Shown piece by piece: positions 30,231 through 39,053 of a stretch of 64,000 nt of DNA. The notes below the pieces were generated by a model. It did no database searches, was not told the origin of the DNA, and saw nothing but the letters and a program-made list of their open reading frames with translations. The number at the start of each line of letters is the position of its first letter. The stretch's first letter is position 1. The position numbers were made by a program, and so were the translations under genes. The DNA comes from Paenibacillus rhizovicinus (GTDB lineage: Bacteria > Bacillota > Bacilli > Paenibacillales > Paenibacillaceae), in contig NZ_CP048286.1 of NCBI RefSeq assembly GCF_010365285.1, positions 5,382,001-5,446,000 on the forward strand, written 5' to 3'.

Positions 30231-31868
30231 ATGTATAAGCTGCTCATTGTCGATGACGAGATTACGGTCAGAATGGGTTTGCAATCTTACTTCAATTGGT
30301 CCTCTTTCGGCATTGAAATCATGGGGGAAGCGGATGACGGGGACGTAGCCTTCGAGATGATCGAACAGGAAACGCCCGATCTCGTGCTGACGGACGTCCG
30401 CATGCCGAACATGGATGGAATAACATTGTCGCGCCTAATCAATGCGCATTATCCGTCCGTCAAAATCATCTTCGTCAGCGGGCATGGCGACGCGGATTAC
30501 TTGAAGTCCGCGATGAAAGTCAGCGCGGTCGACTATATCTTCAAGCCCGTAAATCTGGAGGAGCTAAGCGCCGTGCTGAAGCGGGTCGTGAGCGATTTGG
30601 ATGAGGCGCGCGCCGAGCAGGAGCGGCAGGAAGAACTGCAGGTCAGGCTGAAGGAAGGGATGCCGCTGCTGCGGGAGAAGTTCCTGCTGTCGCTCATCAA
30701 CAGCGGTGTCCAGAAGCAGGACATTCGCGAGCGGATCGATTTTCTCGAGCTGAGCCTCCCCGAGGATGCTTGTTATTGGATGATCGTGATCTCGGTTGAC
30801 GATTTGGCTAATGTGGAGAGCGTCCGAAGCGAGAGAGACCGGCAGCTGCTCTGGTATTCGATCGGAAACATTTGCGAGGAGCTGATCGACAGTTCGATGG
30901 GCGGCTATGCGTTCGAGCATCATACCGGTGAATTCGCGGGCATCCTACGCATGAACATGGATTACGAGGCATCCAGCGATGCAGCGGAAGTGCTGCTTGA
31001 ACTGGCCGGTATGATCCGCGATAATCTCGAACGTTGGCTGAAGATCAGCGTGACCATCGGGATCAGCGACCGGGTAACCGGCCTCGGCAGCTTGGCCAAC
31101 TGCTATAAGCAGGCTCGCGAAGCGGTCAATCATAAGTGGTACTTGGGCAAAAACCGCATCATTACGATGGATAGCCTGGAAAGCCCGGACATGGACACCG
31201 GCAGCCCCAGCCGGTACGAATTCGTCTACAATGAAGAGCTTATCTCTGCGCTAAAAGCGGCAGATGCCGGTCAGCTGCGGGAAGTGCTGGCATCTATCTT
31301 CGCAGACCTGAATCGCAACCGTCCAGACGGATTAAAGTACGGGCGCAACGCATGCATGCAGATTTTTCTGGCTGCAGGCCAACTGCTGCTGGAATTCAAC
31401 ATGCAGTCGGAAGAGCTGGAAGCGGCGGAAGCCACGGTGTGGGAGTCGCTGTTCGAGCGGGAGACGCTCGGAGAAATCAGCGAGATTCTGCAATCATATC
31501 TGCTTGCCGTCTGCGAGCGGATCCGCGAGAAGCGCACGGGCAAGGTCGCTAATCTCGTCGAACGTGTCCGGGCGATTATCGACCGGAATTATGCAAACGG
31601 CGGCTTGACGGTAACGGATATTGGCAAGGAAGTCTTCCTGACGCCGACGTATGTCAGCCTATTATTCAAGCAAGAGTCGGGACAGACGGTAGGCGAGTAT
31701 TTGACGCATGTCCGCGTAGAGAAAGCGAAGGAGATGCTTCGCGATCCGCAATACAAATTTTACGATATTTGTTATGCGATCGGTTACACGGATCCGAGCT
31801 ACTTTACCAAGCTGTTCAAGAAGGCGACGGGCCTGACGCCTAGCGGCTACAGAGAGAAGTATGTATAG
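30231..31868 (+). CDS. YesN-type response regulator, AraC-family output domain
   Basis: A 545-residue regulator. Receiver domain residues 1-120 (LIVDDE, phosphoacceptor Asp55 in LTDVRMP, Lys in FKPVN), a 300-residue variable middle region, and a C-terminal AraC double helix-turn-helix (GLTVTDIGKEVFLTPTYVSLL, then YAIGYTDPSYFTKLF, LTPSGYREK). The ATG follows GAAGGAGG. It is followed by its kinase, the reverse of the order at the window start. It likely activates the locus beginning at 25396. Confidence 0.94.
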   Translation: MYKLLIVDDEITVRMGLQSYFNWSSFGIEIMGEADDGDVAFEMIEQETPDLVLTDVRMPNMDGITLSRLINAHYPSVKIIFVSGHGDADYLKSAMKVSAVDYIFKPVNLEELSAVLKRVVSDLDEARAEQERQEELQVRLKEGMPLLREKFLLSLINSGVQKQDIRERIDFLELSLPEDACYWMIVISVDDLANVESVRSERDRQLLWYSIGNICEELIDSSMGGYAFEHHTGEFAGILRMNMDYEASSDAAEVLLELAGMIRDNLERWLKISVTIGISDRVTGLGSLANCYKQAREAVNHKWYLGKNRIITMDSLESPDMDTGSPSRYEFVYNEELISALKAADAGQLREVLASIFADLNRNRPDGLKYGRNACMQIFLAAGQLLLEFNMQSEELEAAEATVWESLFERETLGEISEILQSYLLAVCERIREKRTGKVANLVERVRAIIDRNYANGGLTVTDIGKEVFLTPTYVSLLFKQESGQTVGEYLTHVRVEKAKEMLRDPQYKFYDICYAIGYTDPSYFTKLFKKATGLTPSGYREKYV

Positions 31869-31882
31869 GCAGGCTGAAGGAG

Positions 31883-33745
31883 GTGCGCCCCATAAAGCGA
31901 CCGTATAAGAAGGAAGGCGGCGGATGGATTCGTCGCCTTCTTCGCCGTATCGCCATTCCCCGCCAGTGGCTGATCGCTTATATCATACTGATCGTTATCC
32001 CTGCTGCGGTGATTTTGTACGGGTACTATGAACGCTCAACGACCATTCTGAAGAATGAAGTCATGCGGACGATGCAGCTGACATTGGCGCAAGCCGGCAG
32101 CAATTTATCCTATCGGCTGGAGCATATCGAAGAGATAAGCGATGCCGCCTTCATGAATAATAAATTGCACCAATACTTATCCGTCAGCGACACGGACAGC
32201 CTCGTCGAGACTCAGCTTGAAGTGGTCAAGGACTTGCGGAACTTGGTCGAATCCGTGCAATCCAACTCGGACGTGTTTCGAGTAAGGCTGTTCGTGGACA
32301 AGTCGAAGCTGTACGCGGGGGAGAAAGTGAACTTTTTCTCGCTGGACGGCTTAATGGGCAATCCGTGGTATAAGGATATTATTGCGGCCAATGGCAGTAT
32401 CGTATGGAGCGGTATTTATGAGCAGGCCTACCTGGAAGCGGGGAATGTGAACGTGCTCTCTTCCGCCCGGATGCTGCGCGATCCGGATCATTACGATCAA
32501 ATTTCAGGCGTCATGATGATCGACGTCAAGGAGCAGATGGTCAGCGATCTGTTGTCCGCGCTTTCGTTCTCGCCGGAGACCGAGGTCTACCTCGTCGATG
32601 CGAAGGGTACGATCATCTACCATCCTGACCGGACGCGAATCGGAACCAAGGTGGAGCCGGAACTGAGCGGGCGTTTAAATGAAAGCCAAGACAGCGATGG
32701 ACATGCCTTCCGGCTGAACAAGGAGTCGGATGAGGTAATATACACGACGGTCTCGCCTACTAACTGGAAGCTGGTGGCGCGAAATAAGGAAGGGCAGCTG
32801 TCGCCGCAGGCGGTAAAGATGACGCAGCAGTCCAGTCTGACTTCCCTATTGGAATATTTCGCGTTATTCGTCCTACTGCCGTTCGTTCTGCTGGCGATTA
32901 TCGTCCGCGGCATGAATCAAAGAGTGAAGAAGGTCATTACGGTCATTCGAAGGGAAGGGACGGAGAGCCTGGACGAGCTGCCTCTCGCGTCCAACAGCGA
33001 TTTCTTCGTGCTGGAACGCAGCGTTGACCATCTTATCCTTCGTGTTCGCACGCTGGTCGAAGAGAAATACCTGGCCGAGATTCATGAGCGCGAGGCGCAG
33101 TTACAAGCGCTCCAGGCTCAGATTAATCCGCATTTTCTATACAATACACTCGATACGATCAATTGGATTGCCATCGGCAAGGGCGCGTCGGATATCAGCC
33201 AAATGATCGACAGCCTAGCGAAGTACTTCCGCTTAAGTCTGAACAAGGGCAAGAGCATTGTCAGCGTGGAAGACGAGGTTCGGCTCGCGGAAGTCTACTT
33301 GAATATTCAGCAAAGCCGGTTCCCGAATACGTTCGATGTCCGGATTGACGTGGAGCCCCCAATCGCCGATTGTCAGATTCCCAAATTGATCATGCAGCCG
33401 ATTATCGAGAATGCGCTGCTGCACGGGATTCGGAAAATGAAGCATAGGCGTGGACTGATCTCGATTACCGTGAAAGAAGCAGGAGGTGATTTAGTGATTT
33501 CCATATCCGATAACGGGATCGGAATGGACGAGGAACGCAGCCGGCAGCTGCTATGGGCAGCCCCGCGGCCAGAGGAGAAGACGGAGGGCATCGGCAGTTC
33601 CTATGGTCTGTTCAATGTCAATGAACGCATCAAGCTGTATGCCGGCGATCAATACGGACTCGAAGTTGCGTCCCGGCTTGGCGTCGGAACGACGGTCACG
33701 ATCCGCCTCCGGGCGGAATGGCGGCCGACGGACTCCGTGTCATAA
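31883..33745 (+). CDS. YesM-type sensor histidine kinase
   Basis: A kinase of about 620 residues. A transmembrane segment at about 28-48 is followed by a Cache-like extracytoplasmic domain, a second segment at about 320-342, a HAMP-like linker and the His_kinase domain with the phosphoacceptor in QINPHFLYNTLDTINW. The HATPase_c domain shows IIENALLHGI and DNGIGMDE. The start is uncertain. AAGGAGG occupies 31877-31883 and overlaps the GTG at 31883, while an ATA codon at 31892 lies at the ideal distance; no ATG or TTG is available before the first membrane segment. It partners the regulator at 30231. Confidence 0.92.
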   Translation: MRPIKRPYKKEGGGWIRRLLRRIAIPRQWLIAYIILIVIPAAVILYGYYERSTTILKNEVMRTMQLTLAQAGSNLSYRLEHIEEISDAAFMNNKLHQYLSVSDTDSLVETQLEVVKDLRNLVESVQSNSDVFRVRLFVDKSKLYAGEKVNFFSLDGLMGNPWYKDIIAANGSIVWSGIYEQAYLEAGNVNVLSSARMLRDPDHYDQISGVMMIDVKEQMVSDLLSALSFSPETEVYLVDAKGTIIYHPDRTRIGTKVEPELSGRLNESQDSDGHAFRLNKESDEVIYTTVSPTNWKLVARNKEGQLSPQAVKMTQQSSLTSLLEYFALFVLLPFVLLAIIVRGMNQRVKKVITVIRREGTESLDELPLASNSDFFVLERSVDHLILRVRTLVEEKYLAEIHEREAQLQALQAQINPHFLYNTLDTINWIAIGKGASDISQMIDSLAKYFRLSLNKGKSIVSVEDEVRLAEVYLNIQQSRFPNTFDVRIDVEPPIADCQIPKLIMQPIIENALLHGIRKMKHRRGLISITVKEAGGDLVISISDNGIGMDEERSRQLLWAAPRPEEKTEGIGSSYGLFNVNERIKLYAGDQYGLEVASRLGVGTTVTIRLRAEWRPTDSVS

Positions 33746-33784
33746 TCGCGTTGCGCTGCCCGTATAAGGGGAGAAATAGGGGGA

Positions 33785-33831
33785 GAAAAAAGCCGGACGG
33801 AACACTCGCGCGAGTGTTCCATCCGGCTTTG
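33785..33831. terminator. Bidirectional terminator between convergent operons
   Basis: An 18-base arm at 33791-33808 pairs with 33811-33828 with a single mismatch (core GGAACACTCG/CGAGTGTTCC). A run of A precedes it and TTT follows, so it can serve both the kinase gene on the plus strand and the SLH gene on the minus strand. Confidence 0.9.
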
Positions 33832-33847
33832 CCAAGATCGGCTGCAT

Positions 33848-35548
33848 TCAATACAGCAGCCCGAATAGCTTGTACAGCACTTTCGCTGCTTCGGCACGCG
33901 TCAGTCTGTCCTTCGGGCGGAGTTTACCGTCGCTGCCGGCAATGACATCGGCAGCGATCAGCTTCGCCGCGCTGTCCCGTGCATAGGCGGATAATTGGCC
34001 GGCATCCTTATAGGCTGACAATTCGGCCATGGCGGCGAACGGCTTGCCCGACAAAGCGAAAGCCCTGTCCAGCAAAACCATCATATCCTGCCGCGTGATC
34101 GGATTCTTCGGCTCGAAGGCGTTATCGGCCGTGCCTGCAGCCAGTCCCAGCGTCCGGGCGGTCATGACCGCGTCGTAATAATAGTCCGACCCTTTCACGT
34201 CGCTGAAAACGACGCTGCCGCTTGCGGGAGCCGTTCGCCCCAGCACGCCGATCAGCAGCTTCGTGAAATCCGCACGCGTGACTTGCGCGTTCGGATCGAA
34301 GGTATCTGTGGTCCTGCCGGTAATAATGCCTCTTATGGCAAGGGATTCGATCTCTTTGACCGCCCACGAGTTACCCGTATCCGAGAATGTCATCGACGCC
34401 GGCGCAACCGCAAACCTGCTGAAGTGATTCGCGTAGAAGCCGATCGTTCCCGCAGCCGCGTCATAGCGGCTTCCCGGCATGACATGCCATCCGTTCGAGT
34501 CGTCCACGTAATAGACGAGGAGGTTGTCCGGATGGCTCTTCTCTTCAACTGTCGGCTCGTATGGCAGCATGACGTGAACCGGCGTCAAGTCATTGCTCCA
34601 GGCAATCGGCTGACCGTCCAGCTCAAAATGGATATCCACCGCGAGGCGGCGGCCGGATTGATCCGCGGCATCCGCGGGCAAGGCCGCTCCGCCCGCCTTC
34701 TTCACGACTAGCGTGACCGCCGACGCATTCCCCGACTGCTGCTTACCGATGGCGCCGGCCGGAATCTCGATCGTTCCCAGCGAGGTCCGGATGAGAAGCT
34801 TCTGCTTTGCCGCCGTTTGGATCAGGTCGACGGGAAACACGATCGCGGCTTCTTCCGCGCGCGACGTTTCGCTCGTCAGATCGAAGGCGAGGACGGTGTA
34901 GCCGTTCGCATCCGTAACGGCCTGCTCCAAGGCATTCGCGATGGCGTTGGCATCCAGCTTCACCGTCGCTCGGCCGTTATCCGGATCAATGATCGGGTCC
35001 GTCGCCGATGTTCCGCCGCCACCGCCCTGCGTTCCGCCGCCGCCCGGCGTACTGCCGTTTCCGGCGGAAAGCCGCGTCACGTGAGCGATGGCATCGGGCG
35101 CCGTCGTCTCCTTCGCCGCGCCTCCGTTCGCCGTAATCGTCGTCACGCTCGCTTCTTTCAACGTCACCGACGCAGCCGCATCGCCTTCATAGCCGAACAC
35201 GACCGTGCAGACGTTCACCGTGCCGGCATAGTTGTTCTTCGTATCGAAGAATCCGAAATAGGAGATGCCGTTCTTCTCCAGCACGTTGACCGGCGAGCCC
35301 GTAATGCCCGAGCCTAGCCGGACGCTCTTGATCTGCAGCCCCGCGTCTAGCTGCAGGCCGAATTCGGCGCTGCTGAACGCGGCTTTATTCGTAACGAGTA
35401 TATCCAGCGAGAATTCGTTCGCGCCGCTTGGCACTTGGACATCGCGCTGCGAGAATTCCGCCTTCTGAAGCTGGCCGTCCGCGAAGGCCGCAAGCGGATA
35501 GATGAAGCAGCACACGGCCAGTAAGGCCGCGATTAACTTGACTCTCAT
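33848..35548 (-). CDS. Cohesin-domain protein with three SLH surface-anchoring repeats
   Basis: A 566-residue secreted protein. A signal peptide (cleavage after LAAFA, about residue 23) is followed by a cohesin-like domain (about 28-165; EFSLDILVTNKAAFSSAEF, GYEGDAAASVTL). A Gly-rich linker near 175-190 leads to a middle beta domain (about 195-380). Three SLH repeats end the protein (about 386-440, 445-500, 510-566), with motifs such as ITGRTTDTFDPNAQVTRADF and RLTRAEAAKVLYKLFG. SLH domains bind pyruvylated cell-wall polymer, so the cohesin would be displayed on the surface. It lies about 100 bases after the dockerin-bearing GH26 gene in the same direction. The ATG has only a weak GGGGCG site; an ATG at 35563 is an alternative. 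Confidence 0.9.
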   Translation of the reverse strand: MRVKLIAALLAVCCFIYPLAAFADGQLQKAEFSQRDVQVPSGANEFSLDILVTNKAAFSSAEFGLQLDAGLQIKSVRLGSGITGSPVNVLEKNGISYFGFFDTKNNYAGTVNVCTVVFGYEGDAAASVTLKEASVTTITANGGAAKETTAPDAIAHVTRLSAGNGSTPGGGGTQGGGGGTSATDPIIDPDNGRATVKLDANAIANALEQAVTDANGYTVLAFDLTSETSRAEEAAIVFPVDLIQTAAKQKLLIRTSLGTIEIPAGAIGKQQSGNASAVTLVVKKAGGAALPADAADQSGRRLAVDIHFELDGQPIAWSNDLTPVHVMLPYEPTVEEKSHPDNLLVYYVDDSNGWHVMPGSRYDAAAGTIGFYANHFSRFAVAPASMTFSDTGNSWAVKEIESLAIRGIITGRTTDTFDPNAQVTRADFTKLLIGVLGRTAPASGSVVFSDVKGSDYYYDAVMTARTLGLAAGTADNAFEPKNPITRQDMMVLLDRAFALSGKPFAAMAELSAYKDAGQLSAYARDSAAKLIAADVIAGSDGKLRPKDRLTRAEAAKVLYKLFGLLY

Positions 35549-35645
35549 GATTGAACGCCCCATTTTGCTTGAAAGTGAGGCAGAACGCGCATCCCTGCGC
35601 GTCCTGCCGTCCCGGAAGAAGCAGGATGACATCCTGCGGCCGGAA

Positions 35646-38600
35646 TTATAGCTGCGCGTCCAAAATGCGAGCCATGATGATCGTAAAGTCCGTCGTGTCG
35701 ACGACATCGTCGGCATTGACGTCCGCCTGTCTGGCGCTGCTCCAATCCGCATCCTGCGGCGTCGCGCGGTAATAGTCCAGCGCAAGCGACAGGTCTGCCG
35801 CCGTCAGGCGGCCGTCTCCGTTCACGTCGCTCAGATCGGCGTACGACCGAAGCATGACCGATGCCGAATCGCCGTCCTTGGTCGGCACGATATCGGCGTT
35901 CTCGCCGCTCGACGCGGTCGTCGCGCTCAGCAATCGCAACTCCGCCTGCACGCTCTTCGCGTTCGGATCCAGCGGATCGAAGGTCAGCTTGATAACGTCC
36001 GTATATGACGTTGTTGTCAGCGAAGTAGGGAAGCCGGCCAGAACATGGACGGTACCGCCGCTGACCCGGTTGTCGATGACGGCATCCGGCGCATCGACGG
36101 CTTCCACGCTGCGCAAGCTGAATTTCGAGCTGTCGAAGCCGAAATCGGCGCTCACGGCATTGAGCTTATCCGCGCCGTTCACCGCCAGATAGAACGCGAT
36201 GCTGCCGCCGTCTTCTTTGATCACCGTGGCGTTCTTCGCATAGAGCTTCACGCTAGGGACCGTCGCTCCGCCGTCGCCGTCGCCGGGGTTGACGGGGGGA
36301 TTGCCGTCGCCGCTGTCCGTACCGAGCAGCAGGACGTAGTCGATCTTCAGGCTGTCGAAATTGTCCAGCTCGTCGTCCTTGTTGATCTGCAGCTTCAACG
36401 TGGCGCCTGCCGGAATCCGAACGTCATTCAATACAACATAGCCGTAGCTGTTCGACCAGGAACGGCCGTGCTGCGCAAACAGGATGTTCTTCTTGACCAG
36501 GACATCGTTGACATACAGGGAGGCCTTCTGATCCGATTGCCAGCCTTGGTAGACGATCGCGATGCCGTCATCCGCCTTGGCGACGTTCGTAAACATCAAT
36601 GCGTTGAGCGATTTATACATCACCGCGAACGCTCCGCCGGATGCCCAAGGATCTCCGTGATACCGGAAGGCGCTGCCCGCGAGAACGCCGTTCTCGCCTT
36701 CGAGCTTCGCGTAAGACTCGCCGCTGGCGACGATGTCGGCAGGCTCGATCGCAGGGGAGGTTTGAGGCGCGCCGTTGGGATTCCACAGCTCGCTGAACTT
36801 CGCGGATGCTTGTGGGAACGTCACGGTATCGTATAAATCATGGTCGCCGTCGCTTGCCGATACGTTGAAATACACATGCCAAGCCACGTTGTTATTCTCG
36901 ATCCAATCATGCATGTTCTGGATGAAGACGGGGTTGTCCCCGCCGCCCATATCGTCGGATCTCGTTGCGAGACCCCACTCGCAGATCCCGAGCGGGACGC
37001 CTTGATCCGCCGCGAAAGCGGCGATCATATCAAGTCCCCAGTTGGCGTCCGAAGCTTCGGCGTTCCAAGCCAATTGCTGCAATCTCGCTCTATCGGCAGG
37101 GGAAGCCGTTTTGTAGGCCGGGCCGTACAAGGATTGCCCGTTGCTCTGCGCCCAGGTTTGGTCATAGTGGTCGATGCCGATGAAATCCACGTAATCCCGC
37201 CCAGGGAAAGCGGCCGGAAGATCGACGCCCCAGACTGCGGTCGACGGATTCCAGACGAATTTGAAATGCTGCCCCTCGATGCCGCGGAGCGTCGTGACGA
37301 ATTGACGGAACGCTTCGGCGAAGTCCGCGCATTTCTGTTCGTGGTCGGGTTCGTTGGCATTGCCGACCGTCCAATAGTACCAGCCGCCGTTGAACTCATG
37401 CCCGAAGCGGATCATGGCGTTGTCCATGCCAGCCGCGATCAGGTTCTCGCCGAGCTGGCGGTAATACGCGTTGTAGTCGCCGTGCGCCGCGGCCGCCAAG
37501 CTGCCGCCTGATTTCGGGAATGGATACGTCGCCCATAACATGCTCTGCGCATAAGGGGAATCCTTCCAGGCGGCCAGCCGGTTGCCGCCCTCCAGGTCGG
37601 ACCAAGTATTCTGTTCGAGGAAGTCCTCGGCCAGGTACGGGGTCGTCCCGGTCCACGTGCCGAAATCCGTTACGCCGTCCGGGTTACGGTCCCATGAATA
37701 CGCGCCCAGATTGGCGATCCCTTCGTACTGCTGCGCCGGCGGATTGTCCGATTGATCGGGATAGCGGACGAACACGCTGCCTTTGTCGCCGCTCCAATAT
37801 TTCAGCTGTTCCTCGAAGCCGCCATTGCGCAGCAGGTTTGCTCCGCCCGCAGGGCCGAAGGCAACGTCGTCGATGTACATCGTTCCCGCCGCTTCCGATT
37901 GGGGAAGCACGTTGCCCGCGCTGTCCGAGATCGAGAATACGATCGTGCCGGAGTAAGCGCCCGAGTTGAAACTCGTCGTCACGTACGTCCAGACATCCGC
38001 CGCTTTCGGACGCATGAAGTGCAGATTGTCGCCGCCGCTGAGCTTGGCCACTTTGATCGTTACGGCTCCGCCGCCTTTAATCCAGGCGCCGAAGGTATAG
38101 TCCGTATTGGCGGTGATGCCGCTTATCTGCTGGGTCGCGGTTTTCCAGTCGGACTTCAGCCCCTTCGTGATCGCTTGCATGGAACGGTTGCCCGCGTAGA
38201 TATTCGTCGCGTTGCTTGGATCCGTCTCCAAGTAAGTCGTCGCGTCGTCGCTCGGGTCCTGCGGATCTACCGGGTCCGTAGGCTCCTCGGGCGTCGTCTG
38301 ATCGGTGGAAACCACGGAGAATACGTCCTTCAAAGTATTGTTCCAGCCGGTGACGTTTTGCTCGAAGCCTGAATTCTGCAGCAGGTTGACGCCGGAATCC
38401 TTCACGCCGAAGTAGGCGTCGTCCAGGTACATCGTTCCCGCGACCTGATCTTGCGGGAAGGCGGTCGCCGCGCTGTCCACGATGGAAAATACCATTTTGC
38501 CGGATTTCGCGCCGGAATTGAATTCGACGCTTTCGTACGTCCATTCGTCCGTCGCGACGGGGCGCTTGTAGGTGACCGTCGATCCGTTCGACGATACCTT

Positions 38601-38873
38601 CATCGTGACGATGCCGCTGCCCTTCACCCACATGCCGAAGGAGTAGTCCGTGTTCGCCGTAATGCCGTTCACTTCTTGCTCCACGTATGCCCATAAGGAC
38701 TGTTCGCCTTTAAGCGCTCCTTTCAGCATGTACGTGCCGGAATGCGGCGTCACGGTCTCCGCGCCTCCGTCATCCTCCGCTGCGAAGGCGAACGCTCCCG
38801 GCATTACCGTCAACATCAGGATTACCGTGCACGCGATCGCGAGCATCGCTTTGAGTTTCTTGACCCGTTTCAT
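35646..38873 (-). CDS. Modular secreted GH26 enzyme with CBMs, cohesin-like domain and dockerin
   Basis: A 1075-residue secreted protein. The order is a signal peptide (about 1-33), two tandem CBM4/9-like modules (about 35-190 and 210-370), a GH26 catalytic domain (about 380-705), a CBM35-like module (about 719-852), a cohesin-like domain (about 870-1000) and a type I dockerin-like pair of calcium loops (DVNGDGRLTAADL and DVNADDVVDTTDF, about 1013-1073). Catalytic residues are Glu493 in RFGHEFNGGWYYW (acid/base) and Glu632 in GICEWG (nucleophile). GH26 enzymes cleave beta-mannans or related beta-glycans; the substrate is not certain. The ATG follows GAGAGGA. The next gene encodes a surface-anchored cohesin, a likely partner for the dockerin. 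Confidence 0.9.
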   Translation of the reverse strand: MKRVKKLKAMLAIACTVILMLTVMPGAFAFAAEDDGGAETVTPHSGTYMLKGALKGEQSLWAYVEQEVNGITANTDYSFGMWVKGSGIVTMKVSSNGSTVTYKRPVATDEWTYESVEFNSGAKSGKMVFSIVDSAATAFPQDQVAGTMYLDDAYFGVKDSGVNLLQNSGFEQNVTGWNNTLKDVFSVVSTDQTTPEEPTDPVDPQDPSDDATTYLETDPSNATNIYAGNRSMQAITKGLKSDWKTATQQISGITANTDYTFGAWIKGGGAVTIKVAKLSGGDNLHFMRPKAADVWTYVTTSFNSGAYSGTIVFSISDSAGNVLPQSEAAGTMYIDDVAFGPAGGANLLRNGGFEEQLKYWSGDKGSVFVRYPDQSDNPPAQQYEGIANLGAYSWDRNPDGVTDFGTWTGTTPYLAEDFLEQNTWSDLEGGNRLAAWKDSPYAQSMLWATYPFPKSGGSLAAAAHGDYNAYYRQLGENLIAAGMDNAMIRFGHEFNGGWYYWTVGNANEPDHEQKCADFAEAFRQFVTTLRGIEGQHFKFVWNPSTAVWGVDLPAAFPGRDYVDFIGIDHYDQTWAQSNGQSLYGPAYKTASPADRARLQQLAWNAEASDANWGLDMIAAFAADQGVPLGICEWGLATRSDDMGGGDNPVFIQNMHDWIENNNVAWHVYFNVSASDGDHDLYDTVTFPQASAKFSELWNPNGAPQTSPAIEPADIVASGESYAKLEGENGVLAGSAFRYHGDPWASGGAFAVMYKSLNALMFTNVAKADDGIAIVYQGWQSDQKASLYVNDVLVKKNILFAQHGRSWSNSYGYVVLNDVRIPAGATLKLQINKDDELDNFDSLKIDYVLLLGTDSGDGNPPVNPGDGDGGATVPSVKLYAKNATVIKEDGGSIAFYLAVNGADKLNAVSADFGFDSSKFSLRSVEAVDAPDAVIDNRVSGGTVHVLAGFPTSLTTTSYTDVIKLTFDPLDPNAKSVQAELRLLSATTASSGENADIVPTKDGDSASVMLRSYADLSDVNGDGRLTAADLSLALDYYRATPQDADWSSARQADVNADDVVDTTDFTIIMARILDAQL

Positions 38874-38965
38874 CAAATCATCCTCTCTCTGACTTGTTAA
38901 TAACCGCACGGAAGGTACCCGCGCGATTATTGACGCAAACCTGAAATACTACTACATTTTAGAAA

Positions 38966-38980
38966 AGAAAGCGCTTAAAT
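38966..38980 (-). promoter_or_regulatory. cre/LacI-type operator at the GH26 promoter
   Basis: The palindromic core AAGCGCTT, read on the minus strand as ATTTAAGCGCTTTCT, matches the CcpA cre consensus with one mismatch. It touches a TATAAT on the same strand, so a bound repressor would block the GH26 promoter. The divergent LacI-family protein at 39054 or CcpA could be the ligand. Confidence 0.5.
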
Positions 38981-39053
38981 TATAGTTTCATTTTAGTTTC
39001 AATTATCGCTTCGAATCTCATGATCGCGGCTGTTAATAGAGAGGATGCGGCAC

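Noticed and set aside
31883..33745. Placing the van-like label on any of the YesM/YesN systems
   Set aside because: Their AraC output domains and NPHFLYN/NPHFLFN kinase motifs are those of sugar-sensing systems; only the pair at 44693-46502 is VanRS-like.
38077..38694. A 205-codon minus-strand frame inside the GH26 gene, and several plus-strand frames over the same gene
   Set aside because: They are alternate frames of the GH26 coding sequence with Arg-rich translations and no motif.
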